A DNA stretch of 64,000 nt from positions 1-64,000 of the forward strand of contig JAQQAS010000037.1 in the NCBI GenBank assembly GCA_028532815.1, in the 5' to 3' direction. Origin of the DNA: Pleomorphochaeta sp. (GTDB lineage: Bacteria > Spirochaetota > Spirochaetia > Sphaerochaetales > Sphaerochaetaceae). A model generated the notes under the pieces. The model ran no database searches and was not told the DNA's origin. It saw only the letters and a program-made list of their open reading frames with translations. The position numbers and the translations under genes are program-made. Below, in pieces: positions 43,360-53,278 of the stretch (the stretch's first letter is position 1; each line of letters starts with the position of its first letter).

Positions 43360-45915
43360 ATGCAAGAATTGGATGGCCAGAAAACGTTAATTATCGTTGA
43401 GTCTCCTACAAAAGCAAAAACAATTAAAAAGTTTTTACCATCAAACTGCACCGTTGTAGCAAGTAACGGACATATTAGAGATTTAGATTCTGATAAAGCA
43501 GCTGTTGATGTAGAGAAAGGTTTTAAACCTCATTACATAATCCCTTCTGAAAAAAAGGCCTTAGTTAAATCATTAAAAGAAGAATTAAAAAAAACCGACT
43601 TCTTACTATTGGCAACTGATGAAGATAGAGAAGGGGAAAGTATATCTTGGCATTTATTAGAAGTATTAAAACCTAAAGTAAATTATAAAAGAATGGTTTT
43701 CCATGAAATTACAAAAAAAGCTATAGAAAAAGCATTAACCTCCGGTAGAGAATTAGATATTGATATGGTTCATGCCCAAGAAGCTAGAAGAATTATTGAT
43801 AGATTATTTGGATATGATGTTTCTTCCTTAGTTGGTCAAAAACTCTCTTCAAGAAAATTAAGTGCTGGACGTGTTCAATCTCCAGGTTTAATGTTAACAG
43901 TAGAAAGAGAAAAAGAAAGAATTGCCTTTAAAAATAGTTCATACTTTGATGCAAAAGCTACCTTTAATACAGCCAAAGGTAACTTCGATGCAAAGTTAAT
44001 TCAATTTAATAATCAAAATCTTGCTTCAAGTAAAAGTTTTGATTCTACAACTGGTGAATATAAAAATGATAATTCCCTTTTATTAGATGAAGAGGGAATT
44101 AATAATATTCTTTCAAAAATAAAATCTGGTCCGTTTGTAATAACTGATATTATAAGTAAACCAATAACTTCAAAACCAAGTGCTCCTTTTATAACAAGTA
44201 CTTTACAACAAGAAGCTATTAAGAAATTACATTTCAGTTCAAAAGAAACTATGAGAGTTGCTCAAAAATTATATGAAAATGGTCTTATTACATATATGAG
44301 AACTGATAGTCCCTTTTTAAGTGAAGAAGGTATTAACGGTGCTAGAAAAAGTGTAAAAGACTTATATGGTGCTGAGTTTCTTTCAAAAGAAGTTAGACAA
44401 TTTAAATCAAATAGTGCTGAAGCTCAAGAAGCCCATGAAGCTATTAGACCTTCAGGTGATACTTTTGTATCCCCTAAAGAATCTGGCTTAAGTGGAAAAG
44501 AATTAGCTCTTTATAATTTAATCTGGGCAAGAACTATGGCTAGCCAAATGGCCGAAGCTAAGAAGAAAACAACTACAGTAAGAATTTCTTCAAATGGTGG
44601 ACTATTTACAGCTAGTGGTACTCAAATTACTTTTGCTGGTTTTTTAAGAGCATATGTTGAATCAAAAGATGATCCAGAAGCAGCTTTAGATGATAAGGAA
44701 ACCTTATTACCTCCTTTAGATGTAGGACAAGAACTTGATTTAGATAAACTTTTAAGTCAAAAGCATGAAACAAAAGCTCCACCTAGATTTACTGAAGCAA
44801 CTTTAGTCAGAGAATTAGAGCAAAGAGGTATTGGTAGACCTTCAACATATTCATCAATCATTGACACATTATTAAATAGGCAATATTTAATTAAAGAAGG
44901 TAATTCTTTAATCCCAACATTTGTGGGATTTGCAGTTTGCCAATATTTAATTAATTCTTTCCCTAAATATGTGGATTATGATTTTACAAGACTTTTAGAA
45001 GCTGATTTAGATGATATAGCAAGTCATAAAATAGATAAAATTGAATTATTAGAAAATTTTTATTTAGGCGAGAATGGTTTAAAATCAAAAGTTAAAGTTC
45101 AAAAAAGTAAAGATGATAAAGTTTTAGCTAAAACCCTTAAACTTCCTCAAATAAGTGATGAGAATCCAATAATGATTGGACCTTATGGCCCTTATGTTTT
45201 GAAAAAAGAGGCAGATGGTAAACAAGAATATATTAATTTACCAAAAGATATGCTCCCTGGAACTGTAACAGATCAAGATATTAAAGAGCTAATTAAAAAG
45301 GGTAAAGTTAAAAACGAACCAATTCTACTTGGTAAAAATGATAATGATGAAGAAATATATCTTCTCTCTGGTCGATTTGGACCATATTGGCAAATTGGAA
45401 AAGATGTTGCTAATAAACCAAAAAGAGCAAGTATTCCTTCTTGGTATCAAAAAGATGAGGAGTGTCAAAAAGATATTGAAATTGCTAAAAAATATCTTTC
45501 TTTACCTCGTGTTTTAGGTGAAAATGAGAATGGTGAACAAATAATTGCAACTAAGGGTAAGTATGGTCCTTATTTAAATTGTGGTGATTTAAATATTAAT
45601 TTAAACAAGAGAGATCACGATGAACAGTTATTTAGTATTACTTATGAAGAAGCCCGTGAACTAATTAAATCTGGTGCAACAAAAGCTAAAGGCAAAGGAA
45701 AGTCTGCTGCTAAAACTGCTATAAAAGATTTTGGTGAGTTTAATGGAGAGAGTGTAAAATTATATTATGGGCGTTATGGATACTATTTAAAACATGGTAA
45801 AACGAATGTTCCAATTGATGATGAAAAAGCTAAGAGTGATGAAAACTTAGCTATGAATTTAACAAAAGAACAAATTGAAAGTTCTTTAAGTAAAAAGAAA
45901 ACTAAGAAGAAATAA
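43360..45915 (+). CDS. topA: DNA topoisomerase I
   Basis: Relaxes negative supercoils by single-strand cleavage. The 851-residue type IA enzyme has the Toprim domain (LIIVESPTKAKTIKKFL and ATDEDREGES), the catalytic Tyr in GLITYMRTDSPF, and HEAIRPSGD. The C-terminal part has three Topo-C repeats (for example MIGPYGPYVLKKE, ATKGKYGPYLNCGD, YYGRYGYYLKHGKTN) and a Lys-rich tail. No zinc-finger cysteine pairs are present, unlike the E. coli enzyme. GGAGGA precedes the ATG. It is probably transcribed alone. Confidence 0.96.
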   Translation: MQELDGQKTLIIVESPTKAKTIKKFLPSNCTVVASNGHIRDLDSDKAAVDVEKGFKPHYIIPSEKKALVKSLKEELKKTDFLLLATDEDREGESISWHLLEVLKPKVNYKRMVFHEITKKAIEKALTSGRELDIDMVHAQEARRIIDRLFGYDVSSLVGQKLSSRKLSAGRVQSPGLMLTVEREKERIAFKNSSYFDAKATFNTAKGNFDAKLIQFNNQNLASSKSFDSTTGEYKNDNSLLLDEEGINNILSKIKSGPFVITDIISKPITSKPSAPFITSTLQQEAIKKLHFSSKETMRVAQKLYENGLITYMRTDSPFLSEEGINGARKSVKDLYGAEFLSKEVRQFKSNSAEAQEAHEAIRPSGDTFVSPKESGLSGKELALYNLIWARTMASQMAEAKKKTTTVRISSNGGLFTASGTQITFAGFLRAYVESKDDPEAALDDKETLLPPLDVGQELDLDKLLSQKHETKAPPRFTEATLVRELEQRGIGRPSTYSSIIDTLLNRQYLIKEGNSLIPTFVGFAVCQYLINSFPKYVDYDFTRLLEADLDDIASHKIDKIELLENFYLGENGLKSKVKVQKSKDDKVLAKTLKLPQISDENPIMIGPYGPYVLKKEADGKQEYINLPKDMLPGTVTDQDIKELIKKGKVKNEPILLGKNDNDEEIYLLSGRFGPYWQIGKDVANKPKRASIPSWYQKDEECQKDIEIAKKYLSLPRVLGENENGEQIIATKGKYGPYLNCGDLNINLNKRDHDEQLFSITYEEARELIKSGATKAKGKGKSAAKTAIKDFGEFNGESVKLYYGRYGYYLKHGKTNVPIDDEKAKSDENLAMNLTKEQIESSLSKKKTKKK

Positions 45916-45931
45916 TTAAATATTTTAAGAA

Positions 45932-45963
45932 GCTGTACTTAAAAAAAAGTGCAGTTTTTTTTT
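45932..45963 (+). terminator. topA terminator
   Basis: CTGTACTT (45933-45940) pairs with AAGTGCAG (45947-45954) with one G-T pair, followed by nine Ts. Confidence 0.8.
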
Positions 45964-46022
45964 AAGTTGCTAAGATTATCTTTAATAGTGTATTCTTAAA
46001 GTAGAAGGAAAAAATAATCAAC

Positions 46023-47087
46023 ATGGCAAAATTGATATATAAAAGAAGAGTTAATAATAAACTCGATACAAATAATTTAATAAAAAATTTAGCTAAGGAT
46101 TTGAAATTAGAAGAATATAAAGTGCAATTATGTTTTGATAAATTATCCTTAGATTACGATGATGAATATCTAAATAAGAATTATTCTCTAAGCAAAGAAT
46201 TAGTATGTTGTTATTATGCAATATTAGATGATTATATAAGGGATGATGAGGCTAGATTAGAGTTTGATTCAAATATCAAAAGATTTGATGAAGTATATAT
46301 AGATACAGCTCCTTTGATTCATGAAGATTGGTTTTTATATTTTATTGCAAACGCAAGTTTGACTTTAAGAAAGAGAAGAAAAAAACTAGTTATTCTTGAA
46401 AAAACAATGGAAGAGATGTATGGAATATCTTTTAATGAAGAAAAAGATTTAGATGTCAGACTTCGTGCAAAAGTTAGACCTTTCTTAATTCAAAAGCTTG
46501 CTAGAAAAGGTTTAATTAAAAGAGTAGATACGGGTAGTATTGGTATAGCAGATGACCATTTAGTAGCTCTACTAAAGAAGCGGGGTAAAACAAATAATAT
46601 CCTATTAATTACACAAGATAGGTATTTGAGTGAGAGGGTTGTTCAACTAGGTGAGAATTTAAATAAAAATATTGAATTACCTCATCACACTTTATTTGAT
46701 CGATTTAGACAAGGTAAATTTGTAGATGAAGATATTGTTAAAAAAGTTGTAGTTTGTGAATTGCTTAAAAATGGAGACTTACTCAGATTATATATATGCC
46801 AACATTGTGGAGATAGTTATTATGATAAATTATTTGACTGCGAGGGGTATGTAATTTGTTCTTCATGTTATTATGAGATAGAAAATGCAAAGCAAAAACA
46901 TAAAGCAATTAAGGAACGAGAAGAGGCAAAAAGACTTAAAGAAATTAAAGAAATAGAAGAAAAAAGAGAAATTGAAGAAGAAATAATTACAGTTGGTAAA
47001 AAAATAAAGAAAAAACAACGTCTTACTTATTCTATAGTAATAATTGCCTTAGCACTAATTTTAGCTTTAACTTTTATATTTATATAA
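46023..47087 (+). CDS. Tail-anchored PIN-domain protein with zinc ribbon
   Basis: A 354-residue protein not assigned to a named family. Residues about 88-225 look like a PIN nuclease fold: VYIDTAPLI (Asp94), VILEKTMEEM (Glu126 or Glu130), ADDHLVALL (Asp177/178) and LLITQDRYLSE (Asp199), matching the spaced acidic residues of PIN active sites. Next comes a zinc ribbon with C259-x2-C262 and C279-x2-C282, then a charged coiled coil (about 285-332) rich in Glu and Lys, and one C-terminal membrane segment (about 336-354) with almost nothing after it. The likely topology is a cytosolic nuclease tethered by its tail. AAGGA precedes the ATG. No antitoxin-like partner is adjacent, so a VapC-type role is unlikely. 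Confidence 0.75.
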   Translation: MAKLIYKRRVNNKLDTNNLIKNLAKDLKLEEYKVQLCFDKLSLDYDDEYLNKNYSLSKELVCCYYAILDDYIRDDEARLEFDSNIKRFDEVYIDTAPLIHEDWFLYFIANASLTLRKRRKKLVILEKTMEEMYGISFNEEKDLDVRLRAKVRPFLIQKLARKGLIKRVDTGSIGIADDHLVALLKKRGKTNNILLITQDRYLSERVVQLGENLNKNIELPHHTLFDRFRQGKFVDEDIVKKVVVCELLKNGDLLRLYICQHCGDSYYDKLFDCEGYVICSSCYYEIENAKQKHKAIKEREEAKRLKEIKEIEEKREIEEEIITVGKKIKKKQRLTYSIVIIALALILALTFIFI

Positions 47088-47096
47088 TAGTTTGAA

Positions 47097-47137
47097 TAAA
47101 AAAATGAGACTGAAAATTATCAGCCTCATTTTTTTAA
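47097..47137. terminator. Bidirectional terminator between the PIN protein and the aminopeptidase
   Basis: AAAAATGAGACTGA and TCAGCCTCATTTTT pair with one mismatch around AAATTA, with T-runs on both strands. Confidence 0.8.
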
Positions 47138-47150
47138 TAGTTGCAATTTA

Positions 47151-48368
47151 TTAAAAAGTAAATTGTCCATTTTTATATATTTGAACTTCTTTTCCATCAT
47201 AAGTTGTTGCATAGATGTTTAAATCAGAAGATCCTATCATAAAGTCTGTATGAACTCTTGAGACATTACATCCATATTCTTCTAATTTTTCTTCACTATC
47301 TAATTGTGCATTGTTACTCAAACAAACAGCATAACCTGCACCAATTGCAATATGACAGGACGCATTTTCATCATATAATATAGTATTAAATACTTGGCCA
47401 CTTTGCGCTATAGGAGTTCTCTCATCAACTAAAGCTACTTCTCCTAAATATGGAGCATTTTCATCACTTACAAGATATTGATCTAATGCTTGTTGGCCTT
47501 CTTTAGCTTCACATTTAACAACTTTTCCATCTTTAAATTCAAATCGAATATCGTTGCACAAAGTTTGTAATACAGTTACAGGTCTTGTAGTTGTTACATA
47601 TCCATTTACACTGTATTTATCAGGTACACTAAAATGTTCAAAGGTTGGGATGTTTACAAATAATGGTTTATTATTGCACTCATCGCTACCACCTAGCCAA
47701 ATTGCTTCTTCTTTAAGTGATACTGTTAAGTCAGTAATTGGGCTAACATAATGCAAGGTTTTAATTTTTAAACTATTTAGGTATTCATTACCTTTCTTAA
47801 ATTCTTTATCAAATTCTTGCCAAGCTTTCACTGGATTTTCTTTATCTAATAGTAATATCTTAGTTAGTAAATCTCTCATATCTTCAGTAGAGGAATTTAA
47901 TACTTGTTTTGCCCATTTTTTTAGAGGATAACATACAATACACCAAGGGATTTCAAAATTAATTCTTCCATCTCTACCTGTTTTACCACGTTCAGATTTT
48001 ACTTTAGTATATTGAGCTAATTTGTCTTTGTTAGTGTCATTTAAAACAGTATTATTTTCAGTATCACTTATTGCTAAGAAAGCCCATTTTTCTTTAGATC
48101 TTTCCTTATCAATAGCTTCTAAATATTTTGGTAATTTAGAAACTGTTTCTATATCTTGATATTTACATCTAGCCTTAATTAATTTAGTGTCTACTAAATC
48201 AATTTCTACATTTACAGCACCTTTTTTATATGCTGCTTCTGCAATCTTTGAAGCAAAGGAATAATAATCTGGTGCACAACGAACTACGAGGCTCATTCCT
48301 TTCTCAAATTGAAGACCAAGTTCAAGAATTAATTGTGTATATAGTTTATCAAAACGTTCTTTAGTCAC
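47151..48368 (-). CDS. Aminopeptidase, M29 family
   Basis: Removes N-terminal residues from peptides in the cytosol using two metal ions. The 405-residue protein has the M29 layout: an N-terminal domain with FEKGMSLVVRCAPDYYSFA, and a C-terminal domain with VALVDERTPIAQSGQVF, the His in ENASCHIAIGAGYAVCL and VHTDFMIGSSDLNIYATTYD, which carry the metal ligands. It resembles AmpS/PepS-type enzymes. The start is GTG at 48368 behind AGGAGAT. Length is normal for the family. Confidence 0.9.
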   Translation of the reverse strand: MTKERFDKLYTQLILELGLQFEKGMSLVVRCAPDYYSFASKIAEAAYKKGAVNVEIDLVDTKLIKARCKYQDIETVSKLPKYLEAIDKERSKEKWAFLAISDTENNTVLNDTNKDKLAQYTKVKSERGKTGRDGRINFEIPWCIVCYPLKKWAKQVLNSSTEDMRDLLTKILLLDKENPVKAWQEFDKEFKKGNEYLNSLKIKTLHYVSPITDLTVSLKEEAIWLGGSDECNNKPLFVNIPTFEHFSVPDKYSVNGYVTTTRPVTVLQTLCNDIRFEFKDGKVVKCEAKEGQQALDQYLVSDENAPYLGEVALVDERTPIAQSGQVFNTILYDENASCHIAIGAGYAVCLSNNAQLDSEEKLEEYGCNVSRVHTDFMIGSSDLNIYATTYDGKEVQIYKNGQFTF

Positions 48369-48603
48369 AAAAAATCTCCTAAAATTATATATTTTAACTA
48401 AAAGATATTACTTTTATTCTAATAATTCAATTGATTTATTACCTTCATTTTATTTATTGCGTAATTTTATCTTAAAAAACTTACTTTTTATAAAAAAAAT
48501 TAAGAATCTAAAAAATTTTAAGATTTTGATAAAAATATTCTATGTTTAGATTGAAAAAAGAGTGCAAAAATATACAAGCAATAAAAATCCTAAGGAGGAA
48601 AAA

Positions 48604-49620
48604 ATGAAAAAATTAACAGTTGGATTATTGTTATCTCTTGTTTTAGTTAGTCCTGTATTTGCTAATGGTCAAAGTGAAAGTAGTAGTGGGGAACCAGAAA
48701 TTGGTTGTGCTATTTATAAGTTTGATGATACTTTTATGACAAATACTCGTAACGCTTTTGCAGATGCAGCAGAAGGTAAAGCAAAAGTAAATATCGTTGA
48801 TTCAATGAATGTTCAAGCAACTCAAAATGAAAAAGTTGACTTATTTATTACTCAAGGTGTAGATGCTTTAGCTCTTAACCCTGTAGACCGTGCAGCAGCT
48901 GGTGTTGAAATTGAAAAAGCTATGAAAGCAGATATCCCAGTAGTATTCTTCAACAGACAACCTTTTGATGAAGATATGGCTAAATGGGACAAAGTTTATT
49001 ATGTTGGTGCAAAAGCTGAAGAATCTGGTACTATGAGTGGTCAAATTGTTGCTGATTATTGGAAATCTCATCCAGAAGCAGATAAAAATGGCGATGGTGT
49101 ATTACAATATGTAATGATTAAAGGTGAACCAGGACACCAAGATGCTGAATTAAGAACTGAATATTCAATCAAAGCTTTACAAGATAATGGCATTAAAGTT
49201 GAAAAAGTTGCTGAAGATACAGGAATGTGGGACCGTGTTAAAGGTCAAGAAAAAATGGCTGCATTCTTAACATCTAAAGGTGATGTAATTGAAGCTGTAT
49301 TTGCTAACAATGATGATATGGCACTTGGTGCAATTGAAGCATTAAAAGCAGCTGGTTATTTCACTGGAGATAAATTCATGCCTGTAGTTGGTGTTGATGC
49401 AACAGCTCCTGCTCTTCAAGCTTTAAAAGAAGGTACTCTTTTAGGTACTGTATTAAACGATGCAGTTAACCAAGGAACAGCTACATTCAATATTGCTTAT
49501 GATTTAGCAATGGGAAAAACTCCTACTTCTGAATCTATTGGTTATGAAATTACTGATGGTCAATATGTATGGGTTCCTTATCAAATGGTAACAAAAGAGA
49601 ATTACCAAGATTTTATGTAG
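48604..49620 (+). CDS. mglB: Galactose/glucose-binding protein
   Basis: Captures galactose or glucose for MglAC. The 338-residue protein has a signal peptide ending FANG without a lipobox Cys. It follows E. coli MglB closely: KFDDTFMTNTRNAF at the start of the mature part, the sugar-contact ALNPVDRAAAG, VVFFNRQP, the calcium loop DKNGDGVLQ, KGEPGHQDAELRT and ANNDDMALGAIEALKAAG. The frame extends upstream to 48562, but AAGGAGG before ATG 48604 and the signal peptide fix the start. It heads mglBAC. The convergent sensor cassette downstream may control it. Confidence 0.93.
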   Translation: MKKLTVGLLLSLVLVSPVFANGQSESSSGEPEIGCAIYKFDDTFMTNTRNAFADAAEGKAKVNIVDSMNVQATQNEKVDLFITQGVDALALNPVDRAAAGVEIEKAMKADIPVVFFNRQPFDEDMAKWDKVYYVGAKAEESGTMSGQIVADYWKSHPEADKNGDGVLQYVMIKGEPGHQDAELRTEYSIKALQDNGIKVEKVAEDTGMWDRVKGQEKMAAFLTSKGDVIEAVFANNDDMALGAIEALKAAGYFTGDKFMPVVGVDATAPALQALKEGTLLGTVLNDAVNQGTATFNIAYDLAMGKTPTSESIGYEITDGQYVWVPYQMVTKENYQDFM

Positions 49621-49641
49621 AGTAAAATTTAAATTTGTGAT

Positions 49642-49680
49642 GCTCTGGGTGGGCTATTCTGCCCAGAGCTATTTTCTTTA
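49642..49680 (+). terminator. Hairpin between mglB and mglA
   Basis: GCTCTGGG (49642-49649) and CCCAGAGC (49662-49669) form a GC-rich stem followed by TATTTTCTTT. It is likely an attenuator or 3'-stabilising stem that keeps binding-protein message above the downstream genes. Confidence 0.7.
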
Positions 49681-49694
49681 AAAAGGAATCTTAA

Positions 49695-51200
49695 ATGGAT
49701 TATATTTTAGAAATGAATAATGTAACTAAAACTTTTCCAGGTGTTAAAGCCCTTGATGATGTTACATTAAAAGTTAGGCCAGGTACAGTTCATGCTCTTA
49801 TGGGTGAAAATGGTGCCGGTAAATCTACTTTGATGAAGTGTCTATTTGGTCTATACAAAATGGATGCAGGTCAAATCATATACAACGGTCAAGAAGTTAC
49901 AATTAATGATGCAAAAGAAGCTTTAGGTCTTGGTATCTCAATGATTCACCAAGAGTTACATACTAATCCTCATAGAAATGTCATGGAGAATGTATGGCTT
50001 GGTAGATATCCAAGAGTGGGTGGTAAAAAGTCTCCTTTTGTTGATCATAAAACAATGTATAAAAAGACAAAAGATCTTTTGGAAAGTTTAAATTTATCAA
50101 TGAGTCCAAATGATCTATTAAGGAATCTCTCTGTTTCCCATGCACAGAGTGTTGAGATAGCAAAAGCTGTTTCTTATGATTCTAAAATTATAATTATGGA
50201 TGAACCTAGTTCTTCCTTAACTGAAAGTGAAGTTGCTCATTTATTTGGAATAATAAATGGTTTAAGAGATAGGGGTGTTTCTATAATATATATTTCTCAT
50301 AAAATGGAGGAAATTCTTCAAATTTCTGATGATGTTACAATAATGAGAGATGGTCAGTATGTTGGAACTTGGGAAGCTAAAGAATTAACAACTGACTTAA
50401 TTATTAAAAAAATGGTTGGTCGTGATTTAACAAATAGATTCCCAGAAAGAAATCCAAAAATTGGCGATGAATTATTGAGAGTTGAAGATTATACTTCTCC
50501 TAATCCTCTTTCCTTTAAAAATGTTTCTTTAACTTTGAGACAGGGGGAAATTTTGGGCATTGGTGGATTAGTTGGTGCTCAAAGAACTGAGGTTATGGAA
50601 TCTGTTTATGGTCTTAGAGTTCACACAAGTGGTAAATTATATCTTCGTGGTGAAGAAATAAAGGTTAAAAAACCTATTGATGCTATGAACAAAGGAATGG
50701 CTTTATTAACAGAAGAAAGAAGAAGGACTGGAATCTTCCCTTTACTCTCTGTAAAAGAAAACCTTCTAATTGCCAACTTAAAAGATTACTCAAAAAATGG
50801 TCTTTTATCTAATGATGGTATGGAAAAAGATAGTATTGAACAAATTGATACTCTTAGAATAAAAACGCCTAGTACTAAGACTTTAATACGATCACTTTCT
50901 GGAGGTAATCAACAAAAGGTATTGTTTGCAAGATGGTTATTAACTCAGCCAGATATTCTTATTTTAGATGAACCTACTCGTGGTATTGATGTAGGTGCTA
51001 AATATGAAATTTATGTCTTGATGAAAGAAATTGCTGAACAAGGTAAAGGTGTTATTATGATTAGTTCTGAAATGCCTGAATTAATTGGTATGACAGATAG
51101 AATCGTAGTTATGAGTGAAGGCCGCGTTGCTGGCGTAGTTGATAGTAAAAAAACAACACAAGAAGAAATAATGACACTTGCAACAAAATATGTTGGGTAG
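49695..51200 (+). CDS. mglA: Galactose/glucose ABC transporter ATP-binding protein
   Basis: A 501-residue protein with two fused ABC domains, as in MglA, RbsA and XylG. The first has Walker A GENGAGKSTLMKCL near residue 37, the divergent signature NLSVSHAQSVEIAKAV and Walker B IIIMDEPSSSL. The second has a degenerate Walker A (GLVGAQRTEVMESVYG), signature SLSGGNQQKVLFARWL and DILILDEPTRGIDVGAKYEI. An AAGGA site precedes the ATG. It lies between mglB and mglC. Confidence 0.95.
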   Translation: MDYILEMNNVTKTFPGVKALDDVTLKVRPGTVHALMGENGAGKSTLMKCLFGLYKMDAGQIIYNGQEVTINDAKEALGLGISMIHQELHTNPHRNVMENVWLGRYPRVGGKKSPFVDHKTMYKKTKDLLESLNLSMSPNDLLRNLSVSHAQSVEIAKAVSYDSKIIIMDEPSSSLTESEVAHLFGIINGLRDRGVSIIYISHKMEEILQISDDVTIMRDGQYVGTWEAKELTTDLIIKKMVGRDLTNRFPERNPKIGDELLRVEDYTSPNPLSFKNVSLTLRQGEILGIGGLVGAQRTEVMESVYGLRVHTSGKLYLRGEEIKVKKPIDAMNKGMALLTEERRRTGIFPLLSVKENLLIANLKDYSKNGLLSNDGMEKDSIEQIDTLRIKTPSTKTLIRSLSGGNQQKVLFARWLLTQPDILILDEPTRGIDVGAKYEIYVLMKEIAEQGKGVIMISSEMPELIGMTDRIVVMSEGRVAGVVDSKKTTQEEIMTLATKYVG

Positions 51201-51211
51201 GGAGAAATAGA

Positions 51212-52234
51212 ATGGAAGATTTAATAAAAAGAAATAGATTTTCAAAGGATAATGTTAAAACTGTATTAATGGATAAAGCTATTTCCATTGTTCTTTTAGT
51301 ATTAATTATTGTTATTGCTATAATCAATCCTAAAATCTTGAGTTTTAGAGTTTTAAGAGATATTTTAATGCAAAGTTCAACTAAGATTATTATAGCACTT
51401 GGTATGATGCTTGTTATATTAATAGGTGGTGTTGATCTTGGTGCTTCAAGACTTGTTGGTATGGCAGCTGTTGTTTCAGCTTCTATGTTACAAACTCCAG
51501 ATTATGTAAGGCGATTCTATCCTGAAATGGGTCAATTGCCAATTATAGTTCCTATCTTAATTGCAGTCTTAATTGGTGCTTTTTGGGGCGTTTTAAATGG
51601 CGTTGTTGTTGCTAAATTCCAAGTACCTGCTTTTATTGCAACTCTTGGTTCTATGTTAATCATATACGGTGTTAACTCCATTTATTTCAATATGCCACCT
51701 AATAATTCACAACCAATTGGTGGGCTAAGAAGTGATTTTACTGCATTAGGATCAAGTTCTATTGGACCTATTCCTGTTATTGTAATATTTGCAATAGTTG
51801 CAATAATTATAATGTGGGTTTTATTAAACAAAACTGTTTTTGGTAAAAATATCTATGCTGTTGGCGGTAATAAAGAAGCTGCAATGGTTTCTGGAATCAA
51901 TATTACTGCAATTATTATTGGATTGTTTGTAGTTTGTGATTCGTTAATCGCTGTTGGTGGTGTATTAGAAGCCGCTAGAACTGGTGGAGCAACTAATAAC
52001 TATGGTGTTGGTTATGAGTTAGATGCAATCGCATCCTGTGTTGTTGGTGGTGTTTCAGTTACCGGTGGTGTTGGTAAAGTTAGTGGTGTTATAACTGGTG
52101 TATTAATCTTTACCTTTATTAACTATGGTCTAACATTCATTGGTGTTAATCCATACTGGCAAAATATTATCAAAGGTTTAATTATTGTTTCTGCAGTAGC
52201 TTTTGATATTCAAAAATATGTACAAAAAAAGTAG
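51212..52234 (+). CDS. mglC: Galactose/glucose ABC transporter permease
   Basis: A 340-residue membrane permease with eight to ten hydrophobic segments. Family features include LGMMLVILIGGVDLGASRLV near residue 68, GVVVAKFQVPAFIATLGSM near residue 130 and GYELDAIASCVVGGVSVTGG near residue 268. It follows mglA by 11 bases, with GGGAG upstream, and is closed by a terminator. Confidence 0.95.
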   Translation: MEDLIKRNRFSKDNVKTVLMDKAISIVLLVLIIVIAIINPKILSFRVLRDILMQSSTKIIIALGMMLVILIGGVDLGASRLVGMAAVVSASMLQTPDYVRRFYPEMGQLPIIVPILIAVLIGAFWGVLNGVVVAKFQVPAFIATLGSMLIIYGVNSIYFNMPPNNSQPIGGLRSDFTALGSSSIGPIPVIVIFAIVAIIIMWVLLNKTVFGKNIYAVGGNKEAAMVSGINITAIIIGLFVVCDSLIAVGGVLEAARTGGATNNYGVGYELDAIASCVVGGVSVTGGVGKVSGVITGVLIFTFINYGLTFIGVNPYWQNIIKGLIIVSAVAFDIQKYVQKK

Positions 52235-52256
52235 TTTATAAATTAACTAAAATAGA

Positions 52257-52285
52257 AAGGAGCAAATATTTTTGCTCCTTTTTTT
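52257..52285 (+). terminator. mglBAC terminator
   Basis: AAGGAGCAAA (52257-52266) pairs perfectly with TTTGCTCCTT (52271-52280) and runs into Ts. It reaches the 3' end of the convergent binding-protein gene. Confidence 0.85.
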
Positions 52286-53261
52286 AATAAATAACAAATA
52301 ATTTTCTTTGAACATCTTCATCAAACATTTGTTCTTTAGTAACAAAAATATAATCAATTTTTTGTTCTTGTAAATCATTTCCTTTTAGAATTTCATTGGC
52401 TGCATAAACTCCTTGATATCCCATAGCAAAACTATTTAATATCAATAGTTCATCAATTATTCCAGTATCAAGGTTTTGAATATTAGATAGAGCGTGTGTT
52501 GTTGCAAAATAATAGATATTTTTATTAGAGGATTCAGTATTAAAATATTTAGAAACACCTTCAGATGTATCATCATCTAGAGCTATGATGCAATTTATTT
52601 TTCCATAATTATTAATATAGTTTTCAACTCTCTCAGCTATTAGATCAATATCGCTTCCTGCATATAGTGAATTACAGTTAATATTACTTACATTTTTTAA
52701 TCTCTCCATAATTCCATTTTCCATATATTTACTAGATGATATATTTGGACTTCTACTTACTAACAGAATGTTTAGATTTTTATTTGGGAATTTATTAATT
52801 AACTCTTCTGCTAATTTGACACCAATCTCTTTTGAGTCTATGAGTACTGAATAAGTGTTATCAATATCATTATCCTGCACTTCGTTAAACAGTTGTATAA
52901 TTTTAATACCTTGTTGTGAGGCTTCTTTTAGTGGTTCAATTAGAGCTTTACTATCACTTGGGGTAATTACAATTGCGTCAACATTATTGGATATTGCTTT
53001 TTCAACAAATTCTTTTTGTGTTTCAATGTCGAGAGCATTTACTGTAGAAAAGAAATCTACAGAGGTAAATGTATCTGTTCTAGCTTCTCTAGCACCATTT
53101 CTCATTGATCCCCAAAATTGTCCCCCTTCTTTCATTCTTATAAAGGCTATTCTATAAGGATTTGAAGAAAGGTCTCTAGGTTCATTGCGTTTTTGATTCC
53201 AAAAGATCGCAGAGCCAATTAATAGAATTACTAATATTATCAAAGGTAAGTTTTTCTTCAT
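52284..53261 (-). CDS. Membrane-anchored sugar-binding protein of a three-component system
   Basis: A 325-residue periplasmic-binding protein of the sugar type (Peripla_BP_4) with an uncleaved-looking N-terminal membrane segment (LPLIILVILLIGSAIFW) and no lipobox. Core features are FVEKAISNNVDAIVITPSDS, VLIDSKEIGVKLAEELI and IIALDDDTSEGVSKYF. It follows a YesM-type kinase gene by 17 bases, like the XylFII-LytS-YesN systems of clostridia, in which such a protein binds sugar and activates the kinase. ATG 53261 is about 8 bases after AGGGA; ATG 53267 is too close. A transport role is less likely, because mglB has that job. Confidence 0.85.
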   Translation of the reverse strand: MKKNLPLIILVILLIGSAIFWNQKRNEPRDLSSNPYRIAFIRMKEGGQFWGSMRNGAREARTDTFTSVDFFSTVNALDIETQKEFVEKAISNNVDAIVITPSDSKALIEPLKEASQQGIKIIQLFNEVQDNDIDNTYSVLIDSKEIGVKLAEELINKFPNKNLNILLVSRSPNISSSKYMENGIMERLKNVSNINCNSLYAGSDIDLIAERVENYINNYGKINCIIALDDDTSEGVSKYFNTESSNKNIYYFATTHALSNIQNLDTGIIDELLILNSFAMGYQGVYAANEILKGNDLQEQKIDYIFVTKEQMFDEDVQRKLFVIY

Positions 53262-53278
53262 ATTCATTTCCCTATAGT

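Noticed and set aside
46023-47087. VapC-type toxin-antitoxin module
   Set aside because: The PIN protein is much longer than VapC, carries a zinc ribbon and membrane span, and no small antitoxin gene is adjacent.
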